Positions 34,763-46,789 of a DNA stretch of 64,000 bases are shown piece by piece; positions within the stretch are counted from its first letter, which is position 1, and every line of letters starts with the position of its first letter. The stretch covers positions 15,572,100-15,636,099 of the forward strand of contig CM067059.1 in assembly GCA_033980235.1 (NCBI GenBank), read 5' to 3'. Both the position numbers and the translations under genes were made by a program. This DNA comes from Diadema setosum. Its lineage: Eukaryota; Echinodermata; Echinoidea; Diadematoida; Diadematidae. The notes beneath the pieces are model-generated. The model had not been told where the DNA came from and made no database searches. It was given only the letters and a program-made list of their open reading frames with translations.

Positions 34763-36743
34763 ATAAAGCATCATAAGATTGTGACTTTTCATTTGAAAAT
34801 CCCCTAAAATGATGTTTCCACATTCAAACTAATGTTCAAGAACTATGATGTGTACTCGAGAACAACTTTACTGTATGTCAGAATCAGTTTGGTGATGCTC
34901 CTTCATCAAATCTGCATCCTGTAATGAATCAAAGTGCGATACATTTGCTCTTTGACAGAAAACCCCACGTTTACAACTCAATCAAGTTGTGGGTATTTTG
35001 TATGCCTGCACTTCCTATGTTCAAGTTCAGACACATCCTGCTTCGAATTATTTAATAAGTCATTGTATCATCGGAGAAATAATGGCACAATGTACACTGT
35101 AAATGCACATATCTCCTTTTCAGATGAGTGTAACTGGGTAAACAAATTGTGCTCTAATAGCTCACATTTTGACCTGCTGTTTGCATTTCAATCGTGAGTA
35201 AAGTTTGATATCATTTACAATTTCTAATCATAACAATACACACATATCATTCACACCTGTACTCAAACAAACAAAAAACATATTTATATGTGTGTCATAG
35301 AAGGGCAAAGCACACACACTCTTATAATCACTGCTACAACATAGCATTTAAATAATTCAACTGATAAGGTCATCTGAAGTTCAAATAGTGAAATATTCTT
35401 AAGACAGACAGGTCTTTAACAACAAAACTACACACAAAACAACACATACTGATTACTGAAAGCAGCATTGTTGATATCATTATCATGCAAACCAATTGTA
35501 CACCGATTCCGCTCTTTAAGTGCAAATTGAACAACCACCAATTTTCTAACAAATTTCTTTTTTAAGCTTATAACTGCATTCACAGAATTATTAAATAAAT
35601 GACCTTTACCCTGCATACTGCCCAATAGCACTATCAGTAAATCAACTGTTCCTCAATATACAAAGGATTGGTACCACACCAATATCACTCAGACATTTCA
35701 TATTGGTTTGATATTCTCTGCTATGACAAGACAATCCAATGTTATGGGGTACTGCAAAACCTGAAATGTTCACGTGCATTTTAATTTCGTGAATTTCTCG
35801 AGAGCCATGATTCGCGATAATAAAATGCACATGTATGAAAATTCTTGTTTACTCAATGGGCATAGAATGCCAGTGGCAATTTGCAAGCACTTCATGCCAC
35901 AAAAAAAGCCATCAGCTCCAATTCACAGAAATGTCATTCTGCGAAAAATACAGGTGTATCTTGCTTCACAGTATTTCTTGTAGTCATGATTGCCAAAACT
36001 TTACAATGATAATAACTAGCATTAGTATTATATATATCTCTCTTTTTTCTTTTCTTTTCTTTATTTTTTGGGGGGGTTCTGTTTTCATGATTGGCAAAAC
36101 TTTACAAAAATTTCAATCACAAGTACTAAATGATACTTTTTTTTTGGGGGGGGGGGGGCTGTTTTTGTCAGAGAAATTTCAACAAGCCTAACACTGAGTG
36201 ACAAAGTAGCCTCCAATTGCACAGGAGTCTCAACTCAGTAAGTGAGACCACACTTTGAGTCAATATTATTTCTACACAAATGATTTGTGGACAGAGGGAA
36301 ATGACATACACAATATAATCCTTTACAAACTTTTACAATGGGACAAGCATGTTGATTCAGCTAATTTCATTTTTCTGTGCAATGAGACAAGCCCTCCTGG
36401 ACATACAGGCTACCAAACCATTGAACCTATGGTTCTCCCCCCCCCCCCCCCCCCCCCCTTCTCCATTTACTTTTTATCTGCTCAGTAAAAGAGAGTAAAC
36501 ATTTTCAAGGTGAGTTTTATCTGCAGAAAGTAAATACAGTATCTGGCTGTAGCCATTATGCCGTTAATGAGAACTAGCACCTTGACAAGTCTGAATACAT
36601 TCCCTGATAAGTGATAAGCTGTATTTGTGTGCCTCCTGTCTGTAGCAAAAGGTATTTGCTGCGATTAGACAATGAATGTGAACAGAATGATCTGGTGCTG
36701 CTACTTCAATACTAGTGTAATTGTATAAGCAATATAAAACTGG
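34763..36743. other. Non-coding, with homopolymers
   Basis: No supported exon; a very small possible exon at 35610-35651 is discussed in the findings. Two units of gattgccaaaactttacaa type sit at about 35988 and 36090, each near a T/G tract (36060-36075, 36137-36158). A C24-plus tract lies at 36436-36458. Confidence 0.4.
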
Positions 36744-36923
36744 ACTGTAAAAGTGGATATTTTCTCATGAGTAGTTTTTCACGCTTGGCCCAGTAAGATC
36801 AACTTTGCATGTTTTTAATTCTGTGGAATGGAGACGTAAGTAGTGGTACATATACAACTGTAGCCAGCAAAAATATTTGTGTGCTTTTATTTTTGTGCTA
36901 GTTTTTATTCTGCTTTGACAGTA
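36744..36923. mobile_element. MITE family 1, inverted orientation
   Basis: It begins actgtaaaagtggatatttt and ends gctttgacagta. The interior is the reverse complement of the copy at 18793 (agcaaaaatatttgtgtgct, tttttaattctgtgga). The borders are eroded. Confidence 0.7.
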
Positions 36924-37179
36924 CAAGTGTATATCCTTGATGCATGTGAATAACTTCCATGGTTTGCTACAATCACTCAAAGGAACTTCCATTTCATGCT
37001 AATATCACATTCTCATTGTGCTATCTCCAGTAATCTTTGAAAGACAATGTTTGTTTTAGAAAAGTTTCTTGCGCATGGCCCACTATCTACTGCAAGCCCA
37101 CTATCGTAGAAGGCATGAATAAACTATTTGAGCAAAAATCACTGTCTGATTAAAGTGAGCAGAGTAAATGAAGTCAACC

Positions 37180-37390
37180 ACTGTAAAAGTGGAAATTTTC
37201 ACGATGTTGAAATTTTTACGCATTTGGCACAACCAGAAACTAGCGCAAAAATAAAAGCACACAAATATTTTTGCTTGCCATATGTTCTAGTAATTGATGT
37301 CTTGATTATGTGGAATTTAAAACATGCAAAATTATTCTTACTCAGCCGAGCGCGAAAAATTAGTCTCGCGAAAATATCCACTTTTACAGT
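37180..37390. mobile_element. MITE family 1 copy
   Basis: It begins actgtaaaagtggaaatttt and ends aatatccacttttacagt. Like the copy at 3710 it has a short duplication of the terminal gtggaaatttt/gttgaaattttta motif. It lies 256 bp from the inverted copy at 36744, so the two could pair. Confidence 0.78.
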
Positions 37391-38550
37391 GAATTCCTGA
37401 TGACATTCTTGTGGCAAGTAAAGTGTGATGCCCTTATTGCATGTACAATGTCAGCAAATTAGCTCATTTACATAGTTATTGCTTTTTTGTTCCTGTCCAA
37501 TTATGTGTGCAGAAAATTTCATGTTGTAACAGAATTCCATAGGGAACATTCACACTTGGAATTCTTCAATCATTAAATGGAAATGGTTAATTAAGTTATT
37601 CTACAGTATTCCCAATATTTATGTCTAAAGGAGCAGTGGTAGATATCACAGAAAGTTGTTGTTTGTTTTGTTTTGTTTGTTTGTTTTTCACAGTGGTAGG
37701 ACATAATGTACACTAAAAGATGTGCCTTTTTGTTTTCGCAAATCATTTACAAAGCAACTTCTCTTTCTATCTTTTCATCTAATAAACTTTATCAGCATGT
37801 TTAGTAACTGAAGAGTCATCATATATTTAGAATAAACATATTTACTGATGGAATAAGACATAAATCACAGGGGTAAACTGATTACGATGTATCTCTTTTC
37901 TTCTTCTTCTTCTACTTCTTCTTCTTTTTTCTATGACATAAGTGTAGTATATAAATAAATTACTTCTATCCTCAAAGTTCTGATGCTCTACGTCTGCTCA
38001 ATTTGTGCATGTCAGACATACAACAAACAGTCCAGACTTTTCAACACAGGAAAAATTTGCTTACATGCAGGAACTTAACCTTACATTACTACAAGGGTGT
38101 TTTTTATGACTTTGAAAATAGATTGATCTATTCTCTTTCAACAGCAACCACAAATTATTCAATCAATAGATTTCTCCCTCCCTCTTCTTTCCCCCTTCTT
38201 ATTAACTGCTGCCCATGAAAGAAAAACTTTCAAGCTTGAAAGAAAGAGGAGAAAAGATTGAGAAAGATATGATAAGAATAGAATATAGCCTAAGAGAAGA
38301 GATCGAATCGATTTTAACTGACAAATTAGTTGTTATTTTTATCATAATGGGGGTCAATGAACTCTGACATGAGGTTGGGAAACACCTTGGATACAAAACT
38401 TAAAATTTACTGTAAACTGCCATAACAAATGATCATGACATTTAAGTACACAACAGGCTGATTTAGTGACTAAATATTAAAATTGAGGGTGAAGTACTTT
38501 CGTGAAATAATCAATTATATGCAAATTTATACCATACATGAGTGACTTAC
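37391..38550. other. Non-coding
   Basis: A pyrimidine-rich cttctt microsatellite lies at 37899-37930 and a gttt run at 37663-37686. No exon is supported. Confidence 0.4.
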
Positions 38551-38656
38551 ACATGTATTTTCAGGGAAGAGTCTTTCTTTTTTCTGTTTTTGACCATCAG
38601 TTATTTTCGTGTATGTGTATGTCACAGTCAAATATACATGTATAATTTTGCTATTT
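38551..38656 (-). CDS. Candidate minus-strand exon, possibly gene A
   Basis: A 106-base segment with good borders: acceptor cagcgtggttttcag before AAATAGC, and donor ACATGT/GTAAGTC. It enters with one base of a codon and leaves in phase 0. The translation includes NSKIIHVYLTVTYTYTKITD and GQKQKKERLFPENTC. No exon with a matching phase could be tied to it with confidence, so membership of gene A is only inferred from strand. Confidence 0.4.
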
Positions 38657-39271
38657 CTGAAAACCACGCTGGATTTCATCAAAAATTGCCCACTGAAGTG
38701 TTGAGTAGGCCTATCCATTTCTTACAATGATTATCAGCGTACAACATGAATCACTTACACGCACAGCAATTTTTTTTTTTCACAACTCTGATAGAATACC
38801 TTGAAGAAAAGTTATGTTAAGACCCAAGAAGATCAGACAACTGCACTGAAAAGAGTTAGAAAGTTTACTTCCATTAGAAAAATCAAATGTAATCACAAAG
38901 TTAAAACTTTCTGCACAAGATGCAAAAAACATTGTACTCACATACAGTCTGTAGCCATTGAAACAAATTTGACATGTCATCTACAGGTATGCAAATGCTG
39001 CACATTTTACTTACATCTAAACATGTACACTTGTGTAGCAGTTATGGTACCACCTTTCTTTAAAAAATTGTCCGATTCTGTTCACATTTGTAGTGACCTA
39101 ATGCATACTGTATTTTTCATTCAATATGAGCTAATTTCCAATTTGGGTTTGACCCTCTGGTTCCCCTTTGATTCTTGAGGATAGAGTGTTTTCAAAGTTC
39201 TGTTTTTATAGTTCTGATGAGTTGAGGGGATTGAACAACTTCATTTCCATCTTACATGGGTTAACTTTAGT
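38657..39271. other. Non-coding
   Basis: No supported element or exon was seen. Confidence 0.4.
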
Positions 39272-39419
39272 TTTGACCCAAAGAATGGTCTGTATCTTGT
39301 CGTCGGGAATATGTTCCGCGGAGACTATGTCTGGCTTCACGTTATATGGAGGAGAGCCGTAAAAGTAAAAAAGTGATTAAAAAAAAAAAACGTCTTCCGA
39401 ATAAACAGATTTTCTGTCT
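39272..39419. mobile_element. MITE family 5, diverged copy
   Basis: It begins tttgacccaaagaatggtct and ends cagattttctgtcta; the middle has gttccgcggagactatgtct and ggcttcacg. An internal A-rich segment at 39367-39390 replaces part of the right arm. No target duplication is visible. Confidence 0.6.
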
Positions 39420-39770
39420 AACCTTCCTCTGCACCCATGCCTACCATGATAACAATGAGGCACTCCATTATATCTCCACTGTGGGAGCACCCTGAATGAA
39501 TAGCACATTATTCTGCATACTGAGAAAAACACATAAATTCAGGCGCCTCTATTAAAAGTGCCCTATGTCACCAGCATATAGGCTGGCATTTAGACTGTAT
39601 AAATGTTTGATATACTAGTATCTAAATGAGAACTTTACCCGACATTAAACTGGCACATAACCAAACTGTTCGCATGGTCTCATTCACAAGAGTGCACTGG
39701 AGTTGAAATGTCTTCAATGCTTGTGTACAGGTGATGATCGACTGGTGCATGGGCATACAAAGTTCCAAAT

Positions 39771-39910
39771 GGACAGAAAGATCCGTCTGTCCGGAGGACT
39801 CTTTTATATTTTGCCATTAACGCGTGTATACGGAGGGGATCCGTGAAGCCAGACGCAGTCTCCGCGGAACATTCCCCGATGGACAGATACAGACCGATCT
39901 TTCGGTCAAA
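39771..39910. mobile_element. MITE family 5 copy with 9-bp TSD
   Basis: A 140-bp element with ends ggacagaaagatccgtctgt and gaccgatctttcggtcaaa. The interior contains ggggatccgtgaagccagac and gcagtctccgcggaac. GTTCCAAAT flanks both sides (39762-39770 and 39911-39919). A 9-bp duplication is compatible with Mutator-like transposition, but the terminal bases do not settle the superfamily. Confidence 0.75.
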
Positions 39911-39919
39911 GTTCCAAAT

Positions 39920-40719
39920 TGCTCATTTCACGCCATTGATGTGTAGAGATATCATGGCGGTATACATTGTAATAGACTTGACTGTATCAAGAAAATTCAG
40001 CAATTTGGACAATAAAGGATTATTGGATGGAGGAACCAAATTTTACCTGTCACAAGTTTAATATCGACAATCAACTTACATCTTCACGTATTGATATAAA
40101 ATATACCAGTACACTGATTTTTAAAGCTCAATCATAATATCAAAATACCACCATGCACAACATACAAGTATCTACTACTATTATTTCTAAGTAGGCCTAA
40201 AGTATTAAACCATTCACATTTTGGGGACAGAGTTTGTATATATTTAAATTCTAATATTAGACTTAGATTTTACCAAAACGTGTCTATCTAATGCAGGCAG
40301 TGCAGGATATTAATATTATCTGCCACATTATCATTACATTGTAGAAGCTGATAGGAAAGACATGAATTCACTCTTGAATGCAACTGAAACTTGTATTTTA
40401 TCAGGAAACCATGGAATAGTTTACCTAGAAATTTAATAGATGCACCCAGTGTCTTCAGTTTTGAAATTGGTTTGGATAAATTCTGGGACAATGAACCCAT
40501 AAAATTTAAGTTTGATGCCACACCACCTGGTCACGACCCAGCTCATCGTAAGGACTGAACCTGGATCTGAATACAGAGGCTCAGCCTGCATTCAGAATCT
40601 TCCATATAGGTATCCATAGGTAGGTACGTATACACAACTTGAGTTTGTGATCAGTGTATATTAATATTATTGTCACGTTGTCTTGTACACTCGACATCTT
40701 TAACGTGTTATTGATACTA
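39920..40719. other. Non-coding
   Basis: No exon with good borders. The minus-strand open stretch at 40288-40521 has no recognisable motif. Confidence 0.4.
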
Positions 40720-41572
40720 GGGTGTCTGATCGCGCACTGCTAACCCTCGACCAAAACGCGCCCCTATCTAATAACACGCAAGTCCCATAGAACGCAATGG
40801 AGCCGCGCGCCTACGCTGTTTTGACCAAGCATTTTTGTGCCAAATTTCGCCTTTATTGCCAAATCCCCAGACCATGCCATTAACGAATCCTGACAAATTT
40901 GGTATCATATGAAAGAGGAAGTTTTGCTCCATATTCTATCAGAGGGGCGGTTCATGAATCCGACGATAAATTGATGTAAACATCGATAGAAGCACATCTA
41001 TCCCCATATCTCAGCGTCTGCTTCGGTATTTGTATCGCCCTAAGACATGCTAGTAGTTGAGGATATGCTGAATCCGATTGTGTGGCTAGTTTTTCGCTAG
41101 CTCCACGCCTAGGTGTGGGGATATCGCCTTGAAGATACCCCTTGCAATAATTTTTTGGTCACAGCGAACGTTTTAGGCGGGGCTTCGTATGCAAGAATCC
41201 ATAGTAACTTCGCACGAAGGGGCTAATGCATATGTCATATGTAAATTTGATTACGCATCGCTTCTGCGCTTGTTACGCGTATTTTCTAACCGCTGTACGC
41301 TCATTATCTGATCGCTGGAGATCCACACGCGAATGCAGCTTTTCAGCGTTGTTTGCAAACATGATTTGGATTTGGGTCACATTTTCATGCGTGCTCGTAA
41401 AAAAAAGGGGGTGATATTGCTGTGATTTCAAAGTTAAATTTCTCAAGATAAAAACATCATTTTGCCATGAAATTTGAAATATGTCTTAATGATGTAATTC
41501 TCTTTCATATGAAATAATTCACAATTCGTTTCTCACAGAATTTCAAAAGTTACAAAAATGCTCCAGACACCC
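40720..41572. mobile_element. 853-bp DNA element with GGGTGTCTG termini
   Basis: GGGTGTCTG at the left and CAGACACCC at the right are exactly inverted and both are bordered by TA. The interior is CpG-rich (cgcgcactgctaaccctcga, gccgcgcgcctacgctg), unlike the host DNA, and has repeated phrases with tatgaaag and aagttttgctcc. No transposase frame is present. Confidence 0.65.
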
Positions 41573-41735
41573 TATTGTCTGTATTGATACGAATGAATGG
41601 GATATGTGGTCTAAATTTAAGTCTTATCAATTAAAACATTTACTTAGATGCCTCAAGATGGGATAACGCCAAGGTCCAAGGTCAAGGAAGTGAAACTGGT
41701 TTCACCCTGCCTTAGCCTTACCGAAACCTGCTTCA

Positions 41736-41772
<37 letters not shown>

Positions 41773-42342
41773 GAACTGGTTCAGTGGTTGCACTGCAGGC
41801 TTTTCGTTTTTTTCGTCATACATTGCATTTGTAATTATGCTTTCTCGTCTCATTTCAACTTACTCTAATGGTCTAACAGAACGGTTTGAAACACGTCCTT
41901 TACGTCATGCAGAGCTGATTCGTAGTTGTCTATAGTTGTCACATGAGAAGTAAAATCCGAGTGAAATACAGACACATTAGGACGCACACAGTGCTTCCTA
42001 CAGGCTACAGCACTAGGCTAGATTTCTACAGGTGTTCTAGCTGAGTGTTCTAGCTGCAGCTCCCGTAGCAGAGAGCAGCATAGGACCTAAATGGTGCCAA
42101 AGCGGTTGGCGTAACGTTTCGTCTGCTCGGAAAGCCAGTATAAAACACCGTTGAGTTCTGCCAAAGACAAAACTTACCTATGTTGTCATGTTTCCATCTG
42201 TTTGCATTCCAAATTCCGACCACAGAAATCGTGTTATTCTGGCGAGTCAAGATCGTCCAAGGCGAAAAACTAAAAAATTACGTTGACTGCTTTTCCTTTC
42301 CTCACAGGACCGAGGTTTAATACACAGCTACGTGTTGCTCAC
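41573..42342. other. CpG-rich flank of the candidate first exon
   Basis: It contains an A30 run at 41739-41770 and CpG-rich DNA from about 41880. A minus-strand open stretch at 42050-42250 lacks clear splice borders. Confidence 0.35.
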
Positions 42343-42564
42343 CGTATGAAGCGTAGTTTTCAATTCACTGTACACGCGCATACACATCGCATATCGATAG
42401 CATGCTGCTGTTGACGAAACGGAACTACCACCAGTTGACGCCTGCAGCTTCGTTGCACACCACCAACGTACTTTACTTCCGTCTTCACGCTGACGACACC
42501 AATCCAATCCACCTCCGTATCTTTTCATTCCCTTCAAAGCGTGAATACGAAGCCAGTTCAGCAT
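42343..42564 (-). CDS. Candidate first coding exon (minus strand)
   Basis: It starts at an ATG in good context (acaATGc). Seventy-four codons run MLNWLRIHALKGMKRYGGGL, then DWCRQREDGSKVRWWC, to a strong phase-0 donor ACG/GTGAGC at 42343. The CpG density is higher than in the neighbouring DNA. A TATA-like box 13 bases upstream would place the start of transcription downstream of this ATG, so Met13 may be the real start. The family is not recognised, and the link to gene A is unproven because no phase-0 acceptor exon was found next to it. Confidence 0.35.
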
Positions 42565-42576
42565 TGTAAATACGCG

Positions 42577-42584
42577 TATTTATA
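42577..42584 (-). promoter_or_regulatory. TATA-like box, minus strand
   Basis: TATAAATA on the minus strand in a CpG-rich neighbourhood, directly upstream of the candidate first exon. Its spacing to the ATG is short (13 bases). Confidence 0.35.
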
Positions 42585-42867
42585 ACATACTGTAGACGGC
42601 GAGAAAAAGAAAGGTAGAAAACTTACCGAACCGGATAGGGCTTCTTTTGGCATCTTTTTTTTTTCCTGTTGATTGATGACTTTATATTTATATTTCGCAC
42701 AGCGTATTACACAACATACATGTATGATGTAATATGAATGGCGTACTTGTTTCTTTTATGATGTACTAAGTAAATGGTATACATCGAGAAATAAGAACCA
42801 AGATCGTATATCGGAAAACAAAGTTTCAGATATTTTCATACCCTACATTATCTCACATAACTAACCT

Positions 42868-43166
42868 TACTCTCTAAAACACAAAATCGAGTGAAAAAAT
42901 TCACTCTTGCAAGAGTGAATACAAAAAAGAGTGAATTTAGAGTGAAATTGGAGTGAGTTTTGAGTGAAAATGTTCATTTTCACTCGTTTTAGAGTGACCT
43001 CAGGGATCACTCCAAAATCTTCGAGTGATCCCTGCATGAGGTCACTCCAAAATGAGTGAAAATGAACATTTTCACTCAAAGTTCACTCCAGTTTCACTCT
43101 AAATTCACTCTTTTTTGTATTCACTCCTTCAAGAGTGAATATTTCACTCGAGTTTTTTAGAGAGTA
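42868..43166. mobile_element. Fold-back element 'gagtga', simple copy
   Basis: A 299-bp near-perfect palindrome bounded by TA, with ends CTCTCTAAAA and TTTTAGAGAG. Both arms are built from gagtgaa/ttcactc words (aaaaagagtgaatttagagt, and its inverse). The centre reads gagtgacctcagggatcact and atccctgcatgaggtcactc. It has no coding capacity. The second copy is at 48713. Confidence 0.88.
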
Positions 43167-44073
43167 AACACAGATTTTCCACTATACTAGACTATCAAAA
43201 ATTATCGATCGTGTGCAAAAGCACAAATGTTTGGTTTTTTTTTTTTCCTAATAACGAGCACTGAAACAGGTGAATGCGTATCAAGGTTGTACTTCATTTA
43301 TTCAGGAGGGAAAATATATATTCATGATTGCACATGAATAAATAGAGCAAGGTTTCCGTGACCTTAATTATTAACTCATGTACTTCATGGATAAATAGGT
43401 CACGTTTAGACGGTGCCAAGTAGGAGGTAATATCAGAAAAGGAGGTGAAGAATAAAAGAGATTACACGATATATGAATTGAAACAGCATCGTAGCAGTTT
43501 ACTTTACACGGACCACTTTTTTGTTGTTACGGATTTTTAAAGTCATGTCAGCACTACCTCTGACGTTTTGCCTTGTGTAGTTTCAAAAACAACCCCAAAC
43601 AAACAAGAAAACAATGAAGCCGCAAAAGATGATCACTTTATATATCCTTTATCTTTACAATAACAGCTAGATTCTAAGGCTAATGCGGGCACCTACATGA
43701 ATATGAAGTATCCGTGAAGCTTAATAATGATAATAAAAGGGGTATTATGATAACGATGATGATAAAACATGTATAATAATAAACATCTTTGCATGGGATA
43801 TTCCTAGCTGTCTTCGTGTTTTGCACCAAAGGAAAAGGCTCTCCAAAGAATTTAACGTTGCATAATGATTATGATGGGTGGCTTTACGCGCTCCTAACTC
43901 ATTGATATTCTACATTACACTACTGGAAGCAACATTGACGGTCGCTTTTGAACTAATTTTTGAGCTTAATTGTTTGAACGCTCAACTTAAGTGCTATACG
44001 ATGAATAAGTCAGGTGTAATGTAAAAGTCGCCCGCCACACACACACACACCGCATACACACATTTTGGGTTCT

Positions 44074-44124
<51 letters not shown>

Positions 44125-44814
44125 ACCACCACCACCAACAACAACAACATCATCAGACCAGTAATAACTATATAATTATATATACGATATAGCGAAAACT
44201 TTGAGCTTATATATATATATATACGCATGTTAGGCCTATATTCAAAATCACAAAACTCGGGACTCTCAAACAGTTCCGCCCGGAGATTCTTCCGATCAAG
44301 GGAGGCGGGGGGGGGGGGGGTATGGGGAGGGGTACAGTTAGCCTTGACACAGCCCCCCCCCCCCCCCCCCCCCCGCATCTGATTCAGGCTAGAAAGAACC
44401 CTGCAAGCGTTTTATGCCTATAAATGAATGAACGAAGAGGAGAAAGGAATAAGGGAAGATGTATTTCAAATAGAAATAGTTAATAGAATTATAAGGCCTA
44501 CTGTCTGACTATATTATTTTACCTTTCATGTTTCTGAAAGAGGTATGATAACTCATGTCCTCTTTCATTTTGCTATAGGAAATGAAAGCATGTTTATTTT
44601 TTATACTTCCTTTTATAGCGTTGTTCAAACATGACGTCACAAAGTGTGTATGTCTTCTCATCAAGACGATGGCTGCATCAAAACTTTCAAAATTCATAAC
44701 TTTTGAAATATGGACTTTCCGATTTGTCCTCAAAATTCGCTATGTGTTCCACTTGGTGCCACTTAAAATGCCAAACACATAAAAACTGGTCAGAGGTAAA
44801 AATTTCGGGGTCAT
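43167..44814. other. Non-coding; long A/T and G/C homopolymers
   Basis: An A47 tract lies at about 44077-44123, a G12 tract near 44308-44319, and a C20 tract at 44355-44374. A TA repeat is at 44208-44222. No supported gene. Confidence 0.45.
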
Positions 44815-44965
44815 CCCACGAGACCGACACCCACGAGTCATACAGCCCACGAGTTCGACAATGAAAACAGGTCCATGAGTCATAGCTCACGAGTCATACA
44901 GCCCATGAGTTCGACACTAGGCAAATAAAGCCTATGAGTTCGATTCTATAGGCAAAACAGCCCAC
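44815..44965 (+). repeat. Degenerate tandem repeat of cacgagttcgac
   Basis: The phrase acagcccacgagttcgaca and variants (cccatgagttcgacac, gcctatgagttcgattc, acgagtcatacagcc) occur five to six times with irregular 25-45 bp spacing. No function is inferred. Confidence 0.6.
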
Positions 44966-45545
44966 GAGTTCGACAAAAAGTTTAAACAGTATTTTGGACT
45001 AATATGCGATTCTGGGAATCGATCATTTTGCAATGTTAAAAAAGCGTCCAAATTCAAATAATTTTAAGTTCCACATAAAGTAATACAAAGTAATAATAAT
45101 ATAGCACAAAAAAAGGCTGCTGAAAACTTATCCAATAGTGGCGAGCCAATGGAGTAAAAAAGTAACTTACATAACACTATAGAGTACAGAATATTTTAAG
45201 GAATATTTAAAGGAATTTTGAATAACACACGCACAAGCTTCAACAAAAATTGTATACAATATTAGTAATATCAACTTTGTATTTCGATAAATAAACAAGT
45301 AAGCAAACACAATTTGATTTTTTAACTGTATATATAATCATAATGGAATAGAGGAGTTCACAAGAGAAGCATATTTATATCCTATAGCTTGTAACTTTTG
45401 TGAATTAATCTGGGAGATAAGAGCATCTCCAAGAGGTGCCATGCATAAAAGAAGGATGAGGGGTGCTATCATGCTGGGGGTTGCAGCCACCCCCCCCCCC
45501 CCCCCCTCCTTGTGAAAATGGAGATATTCGTGAGGTGCAGGTAAA

Positions 45546-46210
45546 ATGTCAGAGGTTTAAAAAAAATAATAATAATTAGAGGTTCGGGTAGTCATAAGCA
45601 GGCGTGAGTGTCCCGAAACTGAGCAAAAATGGACACAGACAAAAAAGGAAATGTTCACATTCGGCTCTGATCGAATAAACATCGGGTCATTCTCCATACT
45701 TGAGCAGCAGCAACTTCGTGGGCGGTAGAAAAATCTTGAAACATCATTGTTTTCCTTCGTGTGTCTTTCGTGTAAACTTCTCAATCAAGATTCACACCTT
45801 CGTGCAGCCTTCGTGTAATGATGGTTCGGGTGTCATCGTGTGATTCGGGCGTGTGACCTTCTGTATAGTAATACTTGCTTCGGCTGTTGATTGGCTTTTG
45901 GCCATGATTCAATGGGACAACTTCGCACGAAATTGAAAATTCCATATTCGTGCGGCCATTTTGTGTCAACCGTTAATTCGGGAGGGTGTGACGCCGGGCA
46001 GTATACCCTTTATAGTCGGTGCAAAACGGCGATCGGTGACCACAATATTGCTGCCATACCCGTATACCCAAAAAGAGTAATTTCCAGTTCATACGTAATA
46101 AAGGAAAAGGAAGTGACGTAGAAGCCTTTGCATCCAATAAGGTCCCGTGAAAATCATTCATAACGGACACACGTAGATATTCGAAACCTCTGAATTTTTA
46201 TCTCTGACAT
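45546..46210. mobile_element. 665-bp element with nested terminal repeats
   Basis: The left end reads atgtcagaggtttaaaaaaa, then attagaggttcgggtag. The right end, inverted, reads cgaaacctctgaatttttat then ctctgacat. The interior repeats ttcgtg, cttcgtgtaa and ttcgggtgtc. The double terminal motif (gaggtt repeated inside the end) is conserved on both sides. A C16 tract (45491-45506) lies just outside. Confidence 0.6.
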
Positions 46211-46789
46211 TCTCCCTCTGACATTAATGACTTCTACTTCTATATACTTCTACTCACATTGTTGCATTCCCTCAATTCACACCCTCTGAATGAATCTGAA
46301 TCTGTGCTTCTTTCTTCTGTAACTCAAACTTCATGCACAAACTCCCATAGTTCTGTTTCGTTCACGTTTCACTCTTAAATTGTTATCATTAACTTGAGGG
46401 GAAGCTCTGTCTGAGGCGAAAAATACATTCTGATCATTACTCTCAGTTGAGTTGAACATTGATAAAGCGTTAATCCAATTGAAATGTGACCAAGGTTCGG
46501 ACAACGTATAGCTTGTGTCAACATCAATGCCCTGCATGTTTTACATTTCGACAAATGGTAATGAGTTCTGTACATAGGCGCCGGAAGTGGGGGGGGGGGG
46601 GGGGAGGGGGGGCGGCCCCCCCCCCCCCCCCCCCAATCCAAAAAGTGGGGGGGCAAAACACATTTTTGCCCCCCAAAAAAGCCCCCCCCCCAAAAAAAAA
46701 TAAAATAGTAATAATAAAAATAAAAATAAATAAATAAACAAAGAAAGTAAAATAAATATGTATATATATGAATAAAAGGGGAAAAATAT

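Noticed and set aside
40288..40521. 77-codon minus-strand frame resembling a helical protein
   Set aside because: No splice borders of quality, no motif, and no phase agreement with neighbouring candidates.
44010..44378. Gly/Pro/Phe-rich 122-codon frame
   Set aside because: Translation of homopolymer A, C and G tracts.
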